From assembly GCF_029946505.1 (NCBI RefSeq), contig NZ_JARZHG010000034.1, positions 1 through 64,000 of the forward strand: 64,000 nt of DNA, written 5' to 3'. This document shows, one piece after another, positions 37,771-46,032 of the stretch. Below the pieces are notes generated by a model that worked only from the letters and a program-made list of their open reading frames with translations, did no database searches and was not told where the DNA came from. The DNA is from Polyangium sp. y55x31 (GTDB lineage Bacteria; Myxococcota_A; Polyangia; Polyangiales; Polyangiaceae). Made by a program: the position numbers and the translations under genes. Position 1 is the stretch's first letter. Each line of letters opens with the position of its first letter.

Positions 37771-38231
37771 TGCGGCACCGGCTGTGCGGGCTGCGGCTGC
37801 GGCGCGCCGCCTTGCTGCTGCCGCGCGCGGAGCGCCTCGATCTGCTGCTGGATCTGCTTCGCCTGATCCGGCGTGAGCTGCCGCAGCCCGCCCGAGCCGA
37901 GCGGCGCCGGGGTCGGACGCGCCTGCGGCGCCGCCGGCAGCGCGCGCACGGGCTGCGCTTGGGGCAGCGCTTGCGGCTGCGGCGCGGCTTGCGGCGCAAC
38001 CTGCGCGGGCGCGCTTTCGGACTTCGGCTGGGCCTCGTCGCCGCTGCCGGAGAGCAGCCACGCGGTGCCCGCGAAGAAGAAGAGCAAGAGCCCCACGATC
38101 GGGATCCACGTGGGCGTGCGCGGCTCGTCGGCCGGCAGCTCCTGCACCGGATCGTTGTCGAAGTGGTCGTGATCGTGGGAGGCGTGGTGGCCCGCGGCGT
38201 GATCTCCGTGGGCGTCGTGCGCTGCGCTCAT
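37767..38231 (-). CDS. His-rich single-pass membrane protein with Pro/Gln-rich tail
   Basis: 154 residues from ATG 38231; ATG 38270 would add 13 residues. The N-terminus is strikingly His/Asp/Ala-rich (AHDAHGDHAAGHHASHDHDH), giving 10 His in about 25 residues, as in metal-binding tails. One transmembrane helix (about 44-62, IPIVGLLLFFFAGTAWLL) follows, then a Pro/Ala/Gln-rich periplasmic tail including LTPDQAKQIQQQIEALRARQQQ. Function unknown. It is coupled to the dehydrogenase gene. Confidence 0.7.
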   Translation of the reverse strand: MSAAHDAHGDHAAGHHASHDHDHFDNDPVQELPADEPRTPTWIPIVGLLLFFFAGTAWLLSGSGDEAQPKSESAPAQVAPQAAPQPQALPQAQPVRALPAAPQARPTPAPLGSGGLRQLTPDQAKQIQQQIEALRARQQQGGAPQPQPAQPVPQ

Positions 38232-38314
38232 GGTGGGGAGGGAATGCCCCACTTCCGGCCCGAAGTCCATGGGAAGCCCCCCGGTCGATGCGCGCTCCGG
38301 GGGGCCTGGCCGTT

Positions 38315-41300
38315 TCACGGACCCCAGGGATTGAAGGGCACGTCCGTGACCGGGACCAGCCGGGAGGTGAAGAACACCCGCATCGTCCCGACCTCCGCGC
38401 GCGGACCCGTGAGCACGAAGGGCACCTTCCGCGTCTCGCCCGCGAGCTTGAGGGTCAGCTCGCCGCGCACCGGGATGTTCTGATCCGCGCCCGACGCGCG
38501 GGCGATCTCGACCACGTAGCTGCCCGAAGGCGTGTTCACGAGGCCAAGCGCCTCGGTCCGCGTGCTCGTCACGTCCCGCGCGCTGAGGAGCGCCTTGCCA
38601 GGCGAGCCGAGCCACGAGGTGCGGCGGCCCTGCGCGTCGATGAGCCCGATGTCGAGGTCCACGCCGCCCGTCCACTCGGCCGAGACCTGAATGTCGCCGG
38701 TGAGCAAGGACGAGGGCGGGGGCCCAGGCAGCGCGAGGAGTTTGTCGATCGAGGCGCGCACCGTCTCGCTCGCGTCGAGCTTGAGCAGGCTCGCGAGCTC
38801 CGTCATGCCGAGCGTGTTCGCGCAGCGCACCGCGTCCGCGACGAGCTTCGCCTCGCCGGGCGCCATGTCCGCGAGCGCGATGCGGTGCTCGCAGGCGAGG
38901 GCCTGGTTGCCCGAAGCCTCGTGCATCTTCGCGAGCCGCGTCTGCGTGGCGCGATCGCCCGGACGAACGTCCGCGAGGCCGCCGAGGATCCGGATCGCGC
39001 GCTCCCGATCGCCCTGCCGCGCCGCGAGATCCGCGCGCGCCGTGAGCGCATCCGGATCGAGCGCGTCGCGCCCGCTCCACTTCGCCGTGAGCTCCTGCGC
39101 CTCGCCGAGCCGACCCGCCGTCGCGTAGAGCGCGAAGAGGTCCACGGTCTTGTCGCGGCTGTCGGGCGTGCTCGCGAGCGCGCTCTCGGCGGCGAGCAGC
39201 TTCGAGGCGTTCTGCGACGCGAGCGTGTTCAGCGCCTCGAACGATCCTTTGCGCTCAAAGATTCGACGCATCGGAACCAGCCGTTGCGACGGGCGTTGGT
39301 CTCGCCAGCCGGGCCTGCCGATGCCGCTGTCTCCCCGGCCGCCCCCGCCCCAGCCTTCGCCGCTGATGGCCCTCGGCGCGGGCTTTGGCGTCGGCGCCGC
39401 CGTCGCGGTCGCCGCGGGCGCGGCAGGCGGCGGAGGCGCCGCTGCGGAGTCATCGAACGCATCGAACGGGGCCGCGGCAGCGGCGGGTGCGCTCGCCCCG
39501 CCCTTCTTCGACGGCTCAGGGCCCCGCGTGTCGAGCTCCGCGCTGGCCTCGGCCTCTTCCTTCGCCTCGTCGGCGGCCTTCTCTTCGCCTTCGGCGTCCG
39601 CGTTCGAGCTCTGCGCGAGCACCTCGCCCGTGAACGTCGGCGCGACGCGCGTTCGTTCGAGGCCAAACGCGTTCATCATCGCCTCGCTCTCCAGCACGAG
39701 CAGCGAGGTGAAGCGGCTCGCGACCGCGAAGCGCTTCGACAGCTCGATCGCCGCGAGCTTGCTCGCCGCGCCGCCCGTGTTCTCGAGCTCCGCGATCTTC
39801 GCGGCGGCGTAGAGCCGCGGCACGAACGCGTTGCCCGCGCTCGACGTCGCGAGGATCTTGAGCGGGTACGTCTGCTCGAACCGCTCGCTCGCGACGCGGC
39901 CGCGCAGCCGGACCGCCCCTTCGATCGCGTCGCCGCTCGACATGCGCGCCACGACGAACGTCTCGCCGCCGGCGCGGATCGGATCGAGCCGCGCGGGCGT
40001 CACCTGCGTGAGCCCTGCCGGAAGCTCGATCTCCGGATCCCGCAGCGTCACGCCGTACGCCGCGGAGAGCACGTCGAGGGCCGCGGACGAGACCTTCTGC
40101 CCGGGCACGTACGGGACCACCACGCCGCCGCCGCCGCGCGCGAGCGCCGCGAGCGACGTCAAATCCGCGTCGGCGCCCATCGCCACGGCCACGACCGATC
40201 CATCGCTGCCCGGCAGCGAGCTGCGCACCGCCGCCTCGATGTGCGACGGCCGCGTCGGGCCCACGGTCGGCGTGCCGTCGCCGAGGTACACGATCCGAAG
40301 CTCCTTGCCGCCGAGCGAACCTGCCGCGCTCCGCGCCGCGCTCACGGCTGCGGCCATGTCGCTGCCGCCGTCCGGCTCGACGCTCCCGAGGAAGCGCTCC
40401 ACCTCGCCTGCCGACGCGGAGCCCGGCGCGATCGGCGTGGGCAAACCGCTGCGTCCGTCCTGCGTCATCGGTCGGCACACCGTGTCGCATGCGAGCAGCA
40501 CGAACGAGTCGCGCCGATCCATCTCGCGCACGATCGTCGAAGCGAGCCGCGTCGCCCGCGCGAAACGCTCGCCCACCATCGACCGGCTCGTGTCCACGAC
40601 GATCGCGTGCACGCGCTCCTTCGCCTCCTGCCATCGCGGCAGCTTCGGCCGGAGCGCGATCGCCACGTACGGCGACGAATCGAACGCGATGGCGCGCGCG
40701 GCCGCGGCCGCGTCCTTCTCCTCCGTCGTCTTTGCCTTCGTCGCGGCCGGCCCGTCCTTCGGCTCCTCCGGCAGCGGCGCGCTCGTCGAATCCATGCGGT
40801 ACGCCCACGCCGTCGCCTCGCGATCCCGATCCGGGAGCGCGTACTCGACCGTCAGATCACCGGCCGGGACGAAGCCCGTCGCGCTCATCGTGCGCCGCTC
40901 GGCCGATGCGTCGCCGCCCGAGGGCGCGAGCTCGTAGCCGCGCGTCTGCACGCCGAACTCCTTGTCGTGACCGAGCACCTGCAGGTCGAGGTCGAACGCG
41001 TCGATCTTCGTCGTCCCGCTCGGATCGTGCGCGAGCGGGTAGGTGAAGCGCCGGACGCCCGCCGACTGGTCCACCGTCTGCGTGTACGTCAGCACCACGC
41101 GCCGCGAACCGCGCTTCGGGATCGGGAAAATTTTGAGCTCAAACCGACCACCACGCTGCCACTCGAGCAGCGCCGGATCGCGCCACGGCCCCGGCACCCA
41201 GATGATCTCCTCGCGCGGCTTCGGCGTCTTCGGCGCCGCGTTCTGGATGACGCCGCGCCAGATCGCCGCGCCTTTGTCGCGGTCGACGAACGCGCCCTCC

Positions 41301-42841
41301 ATCATCTTGCCGTCCACCTCGAGCGCGAGTTTTTCGATCTGCGCGCCCGGCGGCAGCGGGAACCGGAAGATGCCTTCGAGCTCCTCGTCCGTGTCGTTCG
41401 TGAACGTCTCGTCGACCTCGGTCCGCGCCACGACGTCCACAATGCGCACCTTCACCGCGTGCTTCGCGAGCCGCACCGCGTGGTCCTTCTCCGTGGTCTG
41501 TCCGGGCTTGCGCGCCCGCAGCTCGCCGAGCCCGCGCAGCACCGGCGCGTCGAGCTCCTCCGGCGATCGATCGCTCCATTCGAGCGAGTCCGCGACGCTC
41601 GACGTGCTCGCCACGAGCGGCTCGCGACCCTTCTCGATCGTCGCCTCCTCGCCCGCGCGCACGGCGACCGGCTTGCCCGACGCCGCCGAATGCACGAGCA
41701 CTGCGCCCCGCGCAACCTCGACGCTCGCGCGGCCCTTGCTGGCCGTCATGACGAGCTTCGTGCCGACCACCTCGACCTCGCCGCCATCGACGCTGATCTT
41801 CGCCGACGGCCCGTGCTTCAGGCTCGCCACGTCCGCGACGATCGTTCCCTCCACGAGCTTCGCCTGACGCACCTTGCCGCCCTCGAGCGAGACCGACGAG
41901 CCTCGATCGAGCGCGAGCTGCGAGCCATCCGCGAGCGACACGTACGCCCGCGTGCGCGCGTCCGTGCGCAGCGTCGTGCCGTTCGTCCACGCCCATCCCG
42001 GCTTCACCGGCTTGCACGCACCGTTCGCATCACACGCTTCGAGCCCGCCTTCCTTGTCGGCGGACGCGCGCGAGATCGAGTCGATCTTCCCCGACCACGC
42101 GGCTTCGAACCGGAGCTCCTCCGGTCCTTGCTTCGGGCTCTTCAGGTAGAACCCTGCGGCCGCCGCCGCGGCCATCGCGCCGAGGAGCCCCGCGACGAAC
42201 TTCGGGCGGCGAAAGAGCGAGACGACCTTGCCCCCCTCGCTCCCTTTCGTCGTCCGCGGCGGCGCCGTGCGCGCGGCTCCCGTCGCCCCGCTCTTCGCCT
42301 CGGGCTCGCGCGAGCGCGGCGCTTCACGCCCCGTGATCGCCTGCGCGGGCTGCGCCGCCTTGACCTCGTCGTTCACCGTCTCCGAAGGCTGCGTCGACCC
42401 GAGCCCGCCCTCCGAAACTTTGGACACCAACGTGTTCGTCCGCGTCCGCGGCGGCTCGGTCGCGACCTCGGTCTTCGCCGTCGCGATGTCCGTCGCCACC
42501 GGCTCGGAAACTCGATCCTCGGCGATCACGCTCTTCGTCGTGCGCGGCGCCGACACCGCGGCCTCGACGCTCTTCGGCGCCACGCCGGCCGGTGGCTTCA
42601 GGTTCTCCACGTCGAGCCGCGCGAGCACCTTGTCCATGAAGCCCGCGTCCGCGCGAAAGTCGCCGCCCGCGTGCCCCACGAACTCCGCTGCGCGCTCCGC
42701 GTCGTACTTGAGGTCGCGGCACGCGTCGCAGTCGGCGATGTGCTCGAAGAGCTCCTTCGGCGCCGAACCATCCAGCACCTCGGCGATTCGCTCCTCGACC
42801 TCGCGGCAGAGCCCACCCACGTTCGTCTCGCTCGTGCTCAT
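38315..42841 (-). CDS. Giant anti-sigma fusion: zinc-finger, FecR, VIT, vWA and TPR domains
   Basis: 1508 residues from ATG 42841, four bases after the ECF sigma gene stop. Order: zf-HC2-type anti-sigma zinc finger with C12 and H34-x3-C38-x2-C41; disordered linker; transmembrane helix about 215-233; FecR-like sensor about 275-405; VIT domain about 455-590; vWA domain from about 743 with MIDAS DTSRS at 750-754; Gly/Ala-rich linker near 1090-1160; TPR-like helices about 1190-1330; C-terminal beta domain with GGVDLDIGLID. Reads as a membrane anti-sigma factor fused to a large periplasmic inter-alpha-trypsin-inhibitor-like adhesion module. A signal-sensing role is inferred. Confidence 0.88.
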   Translation of the reverse strand: MSTSETNVGGLCREVEERIAEVLDGSAPKELFEHIADCDACRDLKYDAERAAEFVGHAGGDFRADAGFMDKVLARLDVENLKPPAGVAPKSVEAAVSAPRTTKSVIAEDRVSEPVATDIATAKTEVATEPPRTRTNTLVSKVSEGGLGSTQPSETVNDEVKAAQPAQAITGREAPRSREPEAKSGATGAARTAPPRTTKGSEGGKVVSLFRRPKFVAGLLGAMAAAAAAGFYLKSPKQGPEELRFEAAWSGKIDSISRASADKEGGLEACDANGACKPVKPGWAWTNGTTLRTDARTRAYVSLADGSQLALDRGSSVSLEGGKVRQAKLVEGTIVADVASLKHGPSAKISVDGGEVEVVGTKLVMTASKGRASVEVARGAVLVHSAASGKPVAVRAGEEATIEKGREPLVASTSSVADSLEWSDRSPEELDAPVLRGLGELRARKPGQTTEKDHAVRLAKHAVKVRIVDVVARTEVDETFTNDTDEELEGIFRFPLPPGAQIEKLALEVDGKMMEGAFVDRDKGAAIWRGVIQNAAPKTPKPREEIIWVPGPWRDPALLEWQRGGRFELKIFPIPKRGSRRVVLTYTQTVDQSAGVRRFTYPLAHDPSGTTKIDAFDLDLQVLGHDKEFGVQTRGYELAPSGGDASAERRTMSATGFVPAGDLTVEYALPDRDREATAWAYRMDSTSAPLPEEPKDGPAATKAKTTEEKDAAAAARAIAFDSSPYVAIALRPKLPRWQEAKERVHAIVVDTSRSMVGERFARATRLASTIVREMDRRDSFVLLACDTVCRPMTQDGRSGLPTPIAPGSASAGEVERFLGSVEPDGGSDMAAAVSAARSAAGSLGGKELRIVYLGDGTPTVGPTRPSHIEAAVRSSLPGSDGSVVAVAMGADADLTSLAALARGGGGVVVPYVPGQKVSSAALDVLSAAYGVTLRDPEIELPAGLTQVTPARLDPIRAGGETFVVARMSSGDAIEGAVRLRGRVASERFEQTYPLKILATSSAGNAFVPRLYAAAKIAELENTGGAASKLAAIELSKRFAVASRFTSLLVLESEAMMNAFGLERTRVAPTFTGEVLAQSSNADAEGEEKAADEAKEEAEASAELDTRGPEPSKKGGASAPAAAAAPFDAFDDSAAAPPPPAAPAATATAAPTPKPAPRAISGEGWGGGGRGDSGIGRPGWRDQRPSQRLVPMRRIFERKGSFEALNTLASQNASKLLAAESALASTPDSRDKTVDLFALYATAGRLGEAQELTAKWSGRDALDPDALTARADLAARQGDRERAIRILGGLADVRPGDRATQTRLAKMHEASGNQALACEHRIALADMAPGEAKLVADAVRCANTLGMTELASLLKLDASETVRASIDKLLALPGPPPSSLLTGDIQVSAEWTGGVDLDIGLIDAQGRRTSWLGSPGKALLSARDVTSTRTEALGLVNTPSGSYVVEIARASGADQNIPVRGELTLKLAGETRKVPFVLTGPRAEVGTMRVFFTSRLVPVTDVPFNPWGP

Positions 42842-42845
42842 CGCT

Positions 42846-43451
42846 TCACTCCTCGCCGATCTCCGCCCGCATCTTCCCGAGCGCGCGGCTCACGCGTTTC
42901 CGCGCCGCCGCCTCGTCGATCCCGCACGCCTGGGCCACCTCTCGGAAGCTGAGCCCCGCGTCGTACCGAAGCACCAAGGCCTCCCGCTCACTCGGCTTGA
43001 GCTTCGAGAGCGCCTCACGCGCGCGACACGCTCTCTCCTTCTCCAGCGCGAGCTCGCCGGCGTCCGCGCGCCCCGACGACGTGTCGTGCACCAGCCGGAG
43101 CCGCGCCTTCTGCCGCGCCTGCGTCTCGGAAAACCGACCGCAGATGCGACGCGCGATCCCGAACAGGAACGCCCGCACGCTTCCTTCCGCCCGGTATGTC
43201 GGGAACGCGTCGTACGCGGCCAGCAAGGTCTCTTGCACGAGCTCCTCGCTGTCCGCCTGCGAGCCCGTGAAGGCCATGCAAAGCCGACCGATCGGCACTG
43301 CATAAACCCGGGCGCACCGCGCGAGCGCCTCGCGATGGTTGCCCTCCGCGATGAGCTCCTCGATGTCGCGCGCCTCCTCGGCGTGCGATCGGCCTTCCTT
43401 CATCTCTGCACGTGCCAGACCCGGGGCCATGGTTGCCTCTTCGCCTGCCAT
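42846..43451 (-). CDS. ECF sigma-70 factor
   Basis: 201 residues from ATG 43451; ATG 43430 with AGAGG upstream is an equally good start. Region 2 shows GRLCMAFTGSQADSEELVQETLLAAYDAFPTYR and VRAFLFGIARRICGRF. Region 4 shows LSKLKPSEREALVLRYDAGLSFREVAQACGIDEAAARKRVSRALGKMR. It should direct RNA polymerase to a dedicated regulon and be held by the zinc-finger N-terminus of the next gene product, four bases downstream. No GGAAC-type self-promoter was recognised in the 234-base region shared with the divergent PDZ gene. Confidence 0.92.
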   Translation of the reverse strand: MAGEEATMAPGLARAEMKEGRSHAEEARDIEELIAEGNHREALARCARVYAVPIGRLCMAFTGSQADSEELVQETLLAAYDAFPTYRAEGSVRAFLFGIARRICGRFSETQARQKARLRLVHDTSSGRADAGELALEKERACRAREALSKLKPSEREALVLRYDAGLSFREVAQACGIDEAAARKRVSRALGKMRAEIGEE

Positions 43452-43685
43452 GTTGCTCGGAGCTCCTCTTTTGTGACCGCGACCGAAGCGATCTCCCCAA
43501 ATCCCCGTCCAACGACCTCGCGTGGACCCGAGGCGCCCAGCCCCTCGCCGTGGTAGGATCGATCGAGATCGCCGGCTCCTGCCGGCAGCCCAGCCGCCCA
43601 CGGCGCGACCTTTGCAGCGCCCCCGTCCACGCTACATCATCGCGCGAGCGCCGATCTCGCCGACGAGCTTCGAGGAGCGCCTCCC

Positions 43686-45014
43686 ATGACGAATTTCCCC
43701 GCCTCGCCCGAAAAGTCCCCCGCGTTCGGTCACACCTCCGGCGTGAAGAATCGTCAACGCTGGTCGATGGCGGGTTGCCTCGCCGTCCTCGCGCTCATGG
43801 CCCCCACCGCGGTCTTCGCGCAAGCCGCGCCGGTGGTCGCCCCGGCCGATGTCGACGCGCCTCCGCCGGTCGCGCGGCCTCAGCCGAACGCGCCGCCGCG
43901 CCGCATCGCTCCGCCGCCGCAATTGCCCGCGCCGCAAGCCGCTCCGCCCGCGGCCATCCCGCCCGCGGCCACGCCCGCCGCGGATCCGAACGCGCCCGCC
44001 GATCCCAACGCCAAGAAGGAGCCCTCCGTCGAGGAGAAGGCGCTCCGCGGCGTCGTGGCGATCGAGCGCGCCGGCCAGCCCATCTCGCTCGGCGTCGCGC
44101 TCGCCGGTGACGGCCGCATCCTCGCCGCGCTCTCGCCGCTCGGCTCGGGCAACGATCTCGAAGCGCGCTTCGCCGATGGCTCCGTCGCTCGCGTCAAGCT
44201 CGGCCACCACGATCGCACCTGGGACCTCGCGCTCCTCGTCCCGCAGTCGGGCCGCTGGACCGAAGGGCTCGTCGCCTCCACGCGCGACCCGCTCCGCACC
44301 GACGCGACCATCCGCGGCTTCACGATGGGCCAGAAGGGCAAACCCACGGTCGCGCAGACGGTGATCCGCGGCCGGAAAAACCTCCTCGGCGCCGACGACG
44401 CCACGCTCGCGAACGCCTTCGAGCTCGGCTCGCGTGTCTCGCCGCTCGACCTCGGCGCGCCGATCATCGACGAGGACGGGCGCGTTGTCGCCCTCCTCGG
44501 CCGCGGCTGCTCCCCGAACGAAGGTCGCCCCTGCACCCCTGTCGCGTTCGGCATCCCGATGAGCGCGATCCGCTCCTTCTTGCGCACGGTCCCGCCGACC
44601 GCGGTCGCGCCCGCGGCGTGGCTCGGCATCCAGGGTTCGTCCGAGGTCGGCATGTTCGCCAAGGGCGTCCGTGTGCAGAGCATCGCCCCGGACAGCCCCG
44701 CGGCCGAGGCCAAGCTCAAGGGCGGCGATGCCTCCGTCAGCGACATGATCGTCGCCGTCGACGGCGTGCCCGTCACGAGCCCCGAGCAGCTCGCGGAGGT
44801 CATCCGGACGCACGCGGTCGGCGAGAAAGTCCCGCTCACGGTGTTCGGCCAGGGCAAGTATCGTCAGGTGACGGTCGTGCTCCGTCAGGCGCCCGATCCG
44901 CGCGCCGCACCCAAGGCGCCGCCGGCGCACCCGGCCGAGCTGCCGACGCTCGGCGATGCAGCGCCCCCCACGCAAGCCCGCCCGAGAGCGGACGTGCTCG
45001 AGCGCAGGAGGTAA
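43686..45014 (+). CDS. HtrA-like PDZ pseudo-protease
   Basis: 442 residues, ATG 43686 with GAGGAG upstream. Signal or anchor segment about 28-46, Pro/Ala-rich linker to about 110, trypsin-like fold about 118-300, PDZ domain about 311-402 (WLGIQGSSEV, GVRVQSIAPDSPAAEAKLKGGD, ADV-type C-terminal tail). The Asp position is kept (WDLALL, D180), but the HtrA His motif is replaced by ILAALSPLG and the GNSGGP serine motif by PLDLGAP at 254-259, so catalysis is unlikely. It probably binds misfolded or terminal peptides through the PDZ domain. Precedes the PP2C gene on the same strand. Confidence 0.8.
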   Translation: MTNFPASPEKSPAFGHTSGVKNRQRWSMAGCLAVLALMAPTAVFAQAAPVVAPADVDAPPPVARPQPNAPPRRIAPPPQLPAPQAAPPAAIPPAATPAADPNAPADPNAKKEPSVEEKALRGVVAIERAGQPISLGVALAGDGRILAALSPLGSGNDLEARFADGSVARVKLGHHDRTWDLALLVPQSGRWTEGLVASTRDPLRTDATIRGFTMGQKGKPTVAQTVIRGRKNLLGADDATLANAFELGSRVSPLDLGAPIIDEDGRVVALLGRGCSPNEGRPCTPVAFGIPMSAIRSFLRTVPPTAVAPAAWLGIQGSSEVGMFAKGVRVQSIAPDSPAAEAKLKGGDASVSDMIVAVDGVPVTSPEQLAEVIRTHAVGEKVPLTVFGQGKYRQVTVVLRQAPDPRAAPKAPPAHPAELPTLGDAAPPTQARPRADVLERRR

Positions 45015-45075
45015 GATCGATCCCATCTGATCCCCGTGGAAACGAGCCTGCGACGACCTGCTCGCGGGATCTTCG

Positions 45076-45104
45076 TTGACACCCCGCCGAACGATCCCGA
45101 CCAT
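45076..45104 (+). promoter_or_regulatory. Candidate sigma-70-type promoter for the PP2C gene
   Basis: A perfect -35 hexamer TTGACA (45076-45081) is followed after 17 bases by GACCAT, which matches three of six -10 positions. It would give a leader of about 65-70 bases before GTG 45178. The -10 match is poor, so this is tentative. Confidence 0.3.
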
Positions 45105-45177
45105 GACGACGCGGCTCTCGGCTCCCCATCGGGAACGAGAAAAGGCGAGCCGCTCCGTCCCCCACATTCGGTGAACC

Positions 45178-45951
45178 GTGGCTCAACAGCTCCGCATCGA
45201 GGTCGCCGGCGAGACGAACGTCGGCCGCAAGCGTAATCACAACGAAGACAACTTCGCGATCATGGCGGAGTACGGCCTCTTCATCGTGGCCGACGGCATG
45301 GGTGGTCATGCATCGGGCGAGGTCGCCTCGAAGATGGCCGTCGATGCGATGCAAGAATTCTTCGCGCAGACGCAGGAGGATCCCGAGCGCACGTGGCCCT
45401 ACAAGATGGACCGCACGAAGGGCTACGAGGAGAACCGCCTCATCACGGGCATCAAGCTCGCGAACCTGCGCATCTACGAGACCGCGCAGCGCGAGTCGAA
45501 GAAGCGCGGCATGGGGACGACGTTCGTCGGCATCTTCACGGCGAACGACGGCGTGTACATCGCGCACGTCGGTGACAGCCGTGTCTACCGGCATCGCGAC
45601 GGCAAGCTCGAGTGCCTCACCGAGGACCACTCGCTGCTCAACGACTACATCAAGATGAAGCGCCTCACGCCCGAGGAGATCGCGAACTTCCCGCACAAGA
45701 ACGTCATCGTGCGCGCGCTCGGGATGAAGGAGACCGTGAAGGTCGACACGCGCTTCGAGGTGCCCGCCGTCAACGACACCTACCTGCTCTGCTCCGACGG
45801 CCTCTCCGGTCCGGTGAGCGACCCCGAGATCGCCGACATCCTCTCGCGCCACAGCGACATCAAGACCGCGACGGCGAAGCTCATCGAGCGCGCCAACGAG
45901 AACGGCGGACCGGACAACGTCACGTGCGTCCTCGTCCGCTGGACGCTCTGA
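45178..45951 (+). CDS. PP2C-family Ser/Thr protein phosphatase
   Basis: 257 residues from GTG 45178. All PP2C metal and catalytic motifs are visible: GRKRNHNEDNF, LFIVADGMGGHASGE, GMGTTFVGIF, AHVGDSRVYRHRDG, LTEDHSLL, YLLCSDGLSG and GGPDNVTCVLVRW. It is a stand-alone, cytoplasmic manganese/magnesium phosphatase expected to reverse phosphorylation by Hanks-type kinases, one of which is encoded convergently just downstream. Followed by a strong intrinsic terminator. Confidence 0.95.
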   Translation: MAQQLRIEVAGETNVGRKRNHNEDNFAIMAEYGLFIVADGMGGHASGEVASKMAVDAMQEFFAQTQEDPERTWPYKMDRTKGYEENRLITGIKLANLRIYETAQRESKKRGMGTTFVGIFTANDGVYIAHVGDSRVYRHRDGKLECLTEDHSLLNDYIKMKRLTPEEIANFPHKNVIVRALGMKETVKVDTRFEVPAVNDTYLLCSDGLSGPVSDPEIADILSRHSDIKTATAKLIERANENGGPDNVTCVLVRWTL

Positions 45952-45975
45952 GCGAAGGCGAAGTCCGATCGACGT

Positions 45976-46012
45976 TTCACGCGCCGCGCCCACGGCGCGT
46001 GAAGCTTTTTGT
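45976..46012. terminator. Intrinsic terminator between PP2C and kinase genes
   Basis: TTCACGCGCCG (45976-45986) pairs perfectly with CGGCGCGTGAA (45993-46003), followed by GCTTTTTGT. It serves the PP2C gene, and the stem also lies just beyond the convergent kinase stop. Confidence 0.88.
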
Positions 46013-46032
46013 GCGCGCGATGCGCGCGGGGA

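Noticed and set aside
38288-42952. A 1554-residue open frame antisense to the anti-sigma fusion gene
   Set aside because: It is Arg/His/Leu-rich with no domains and mirrors the real gene codon by codon; high third-position GC keeps the opposite frame free of stops. The minus-strand gene has clear domains.
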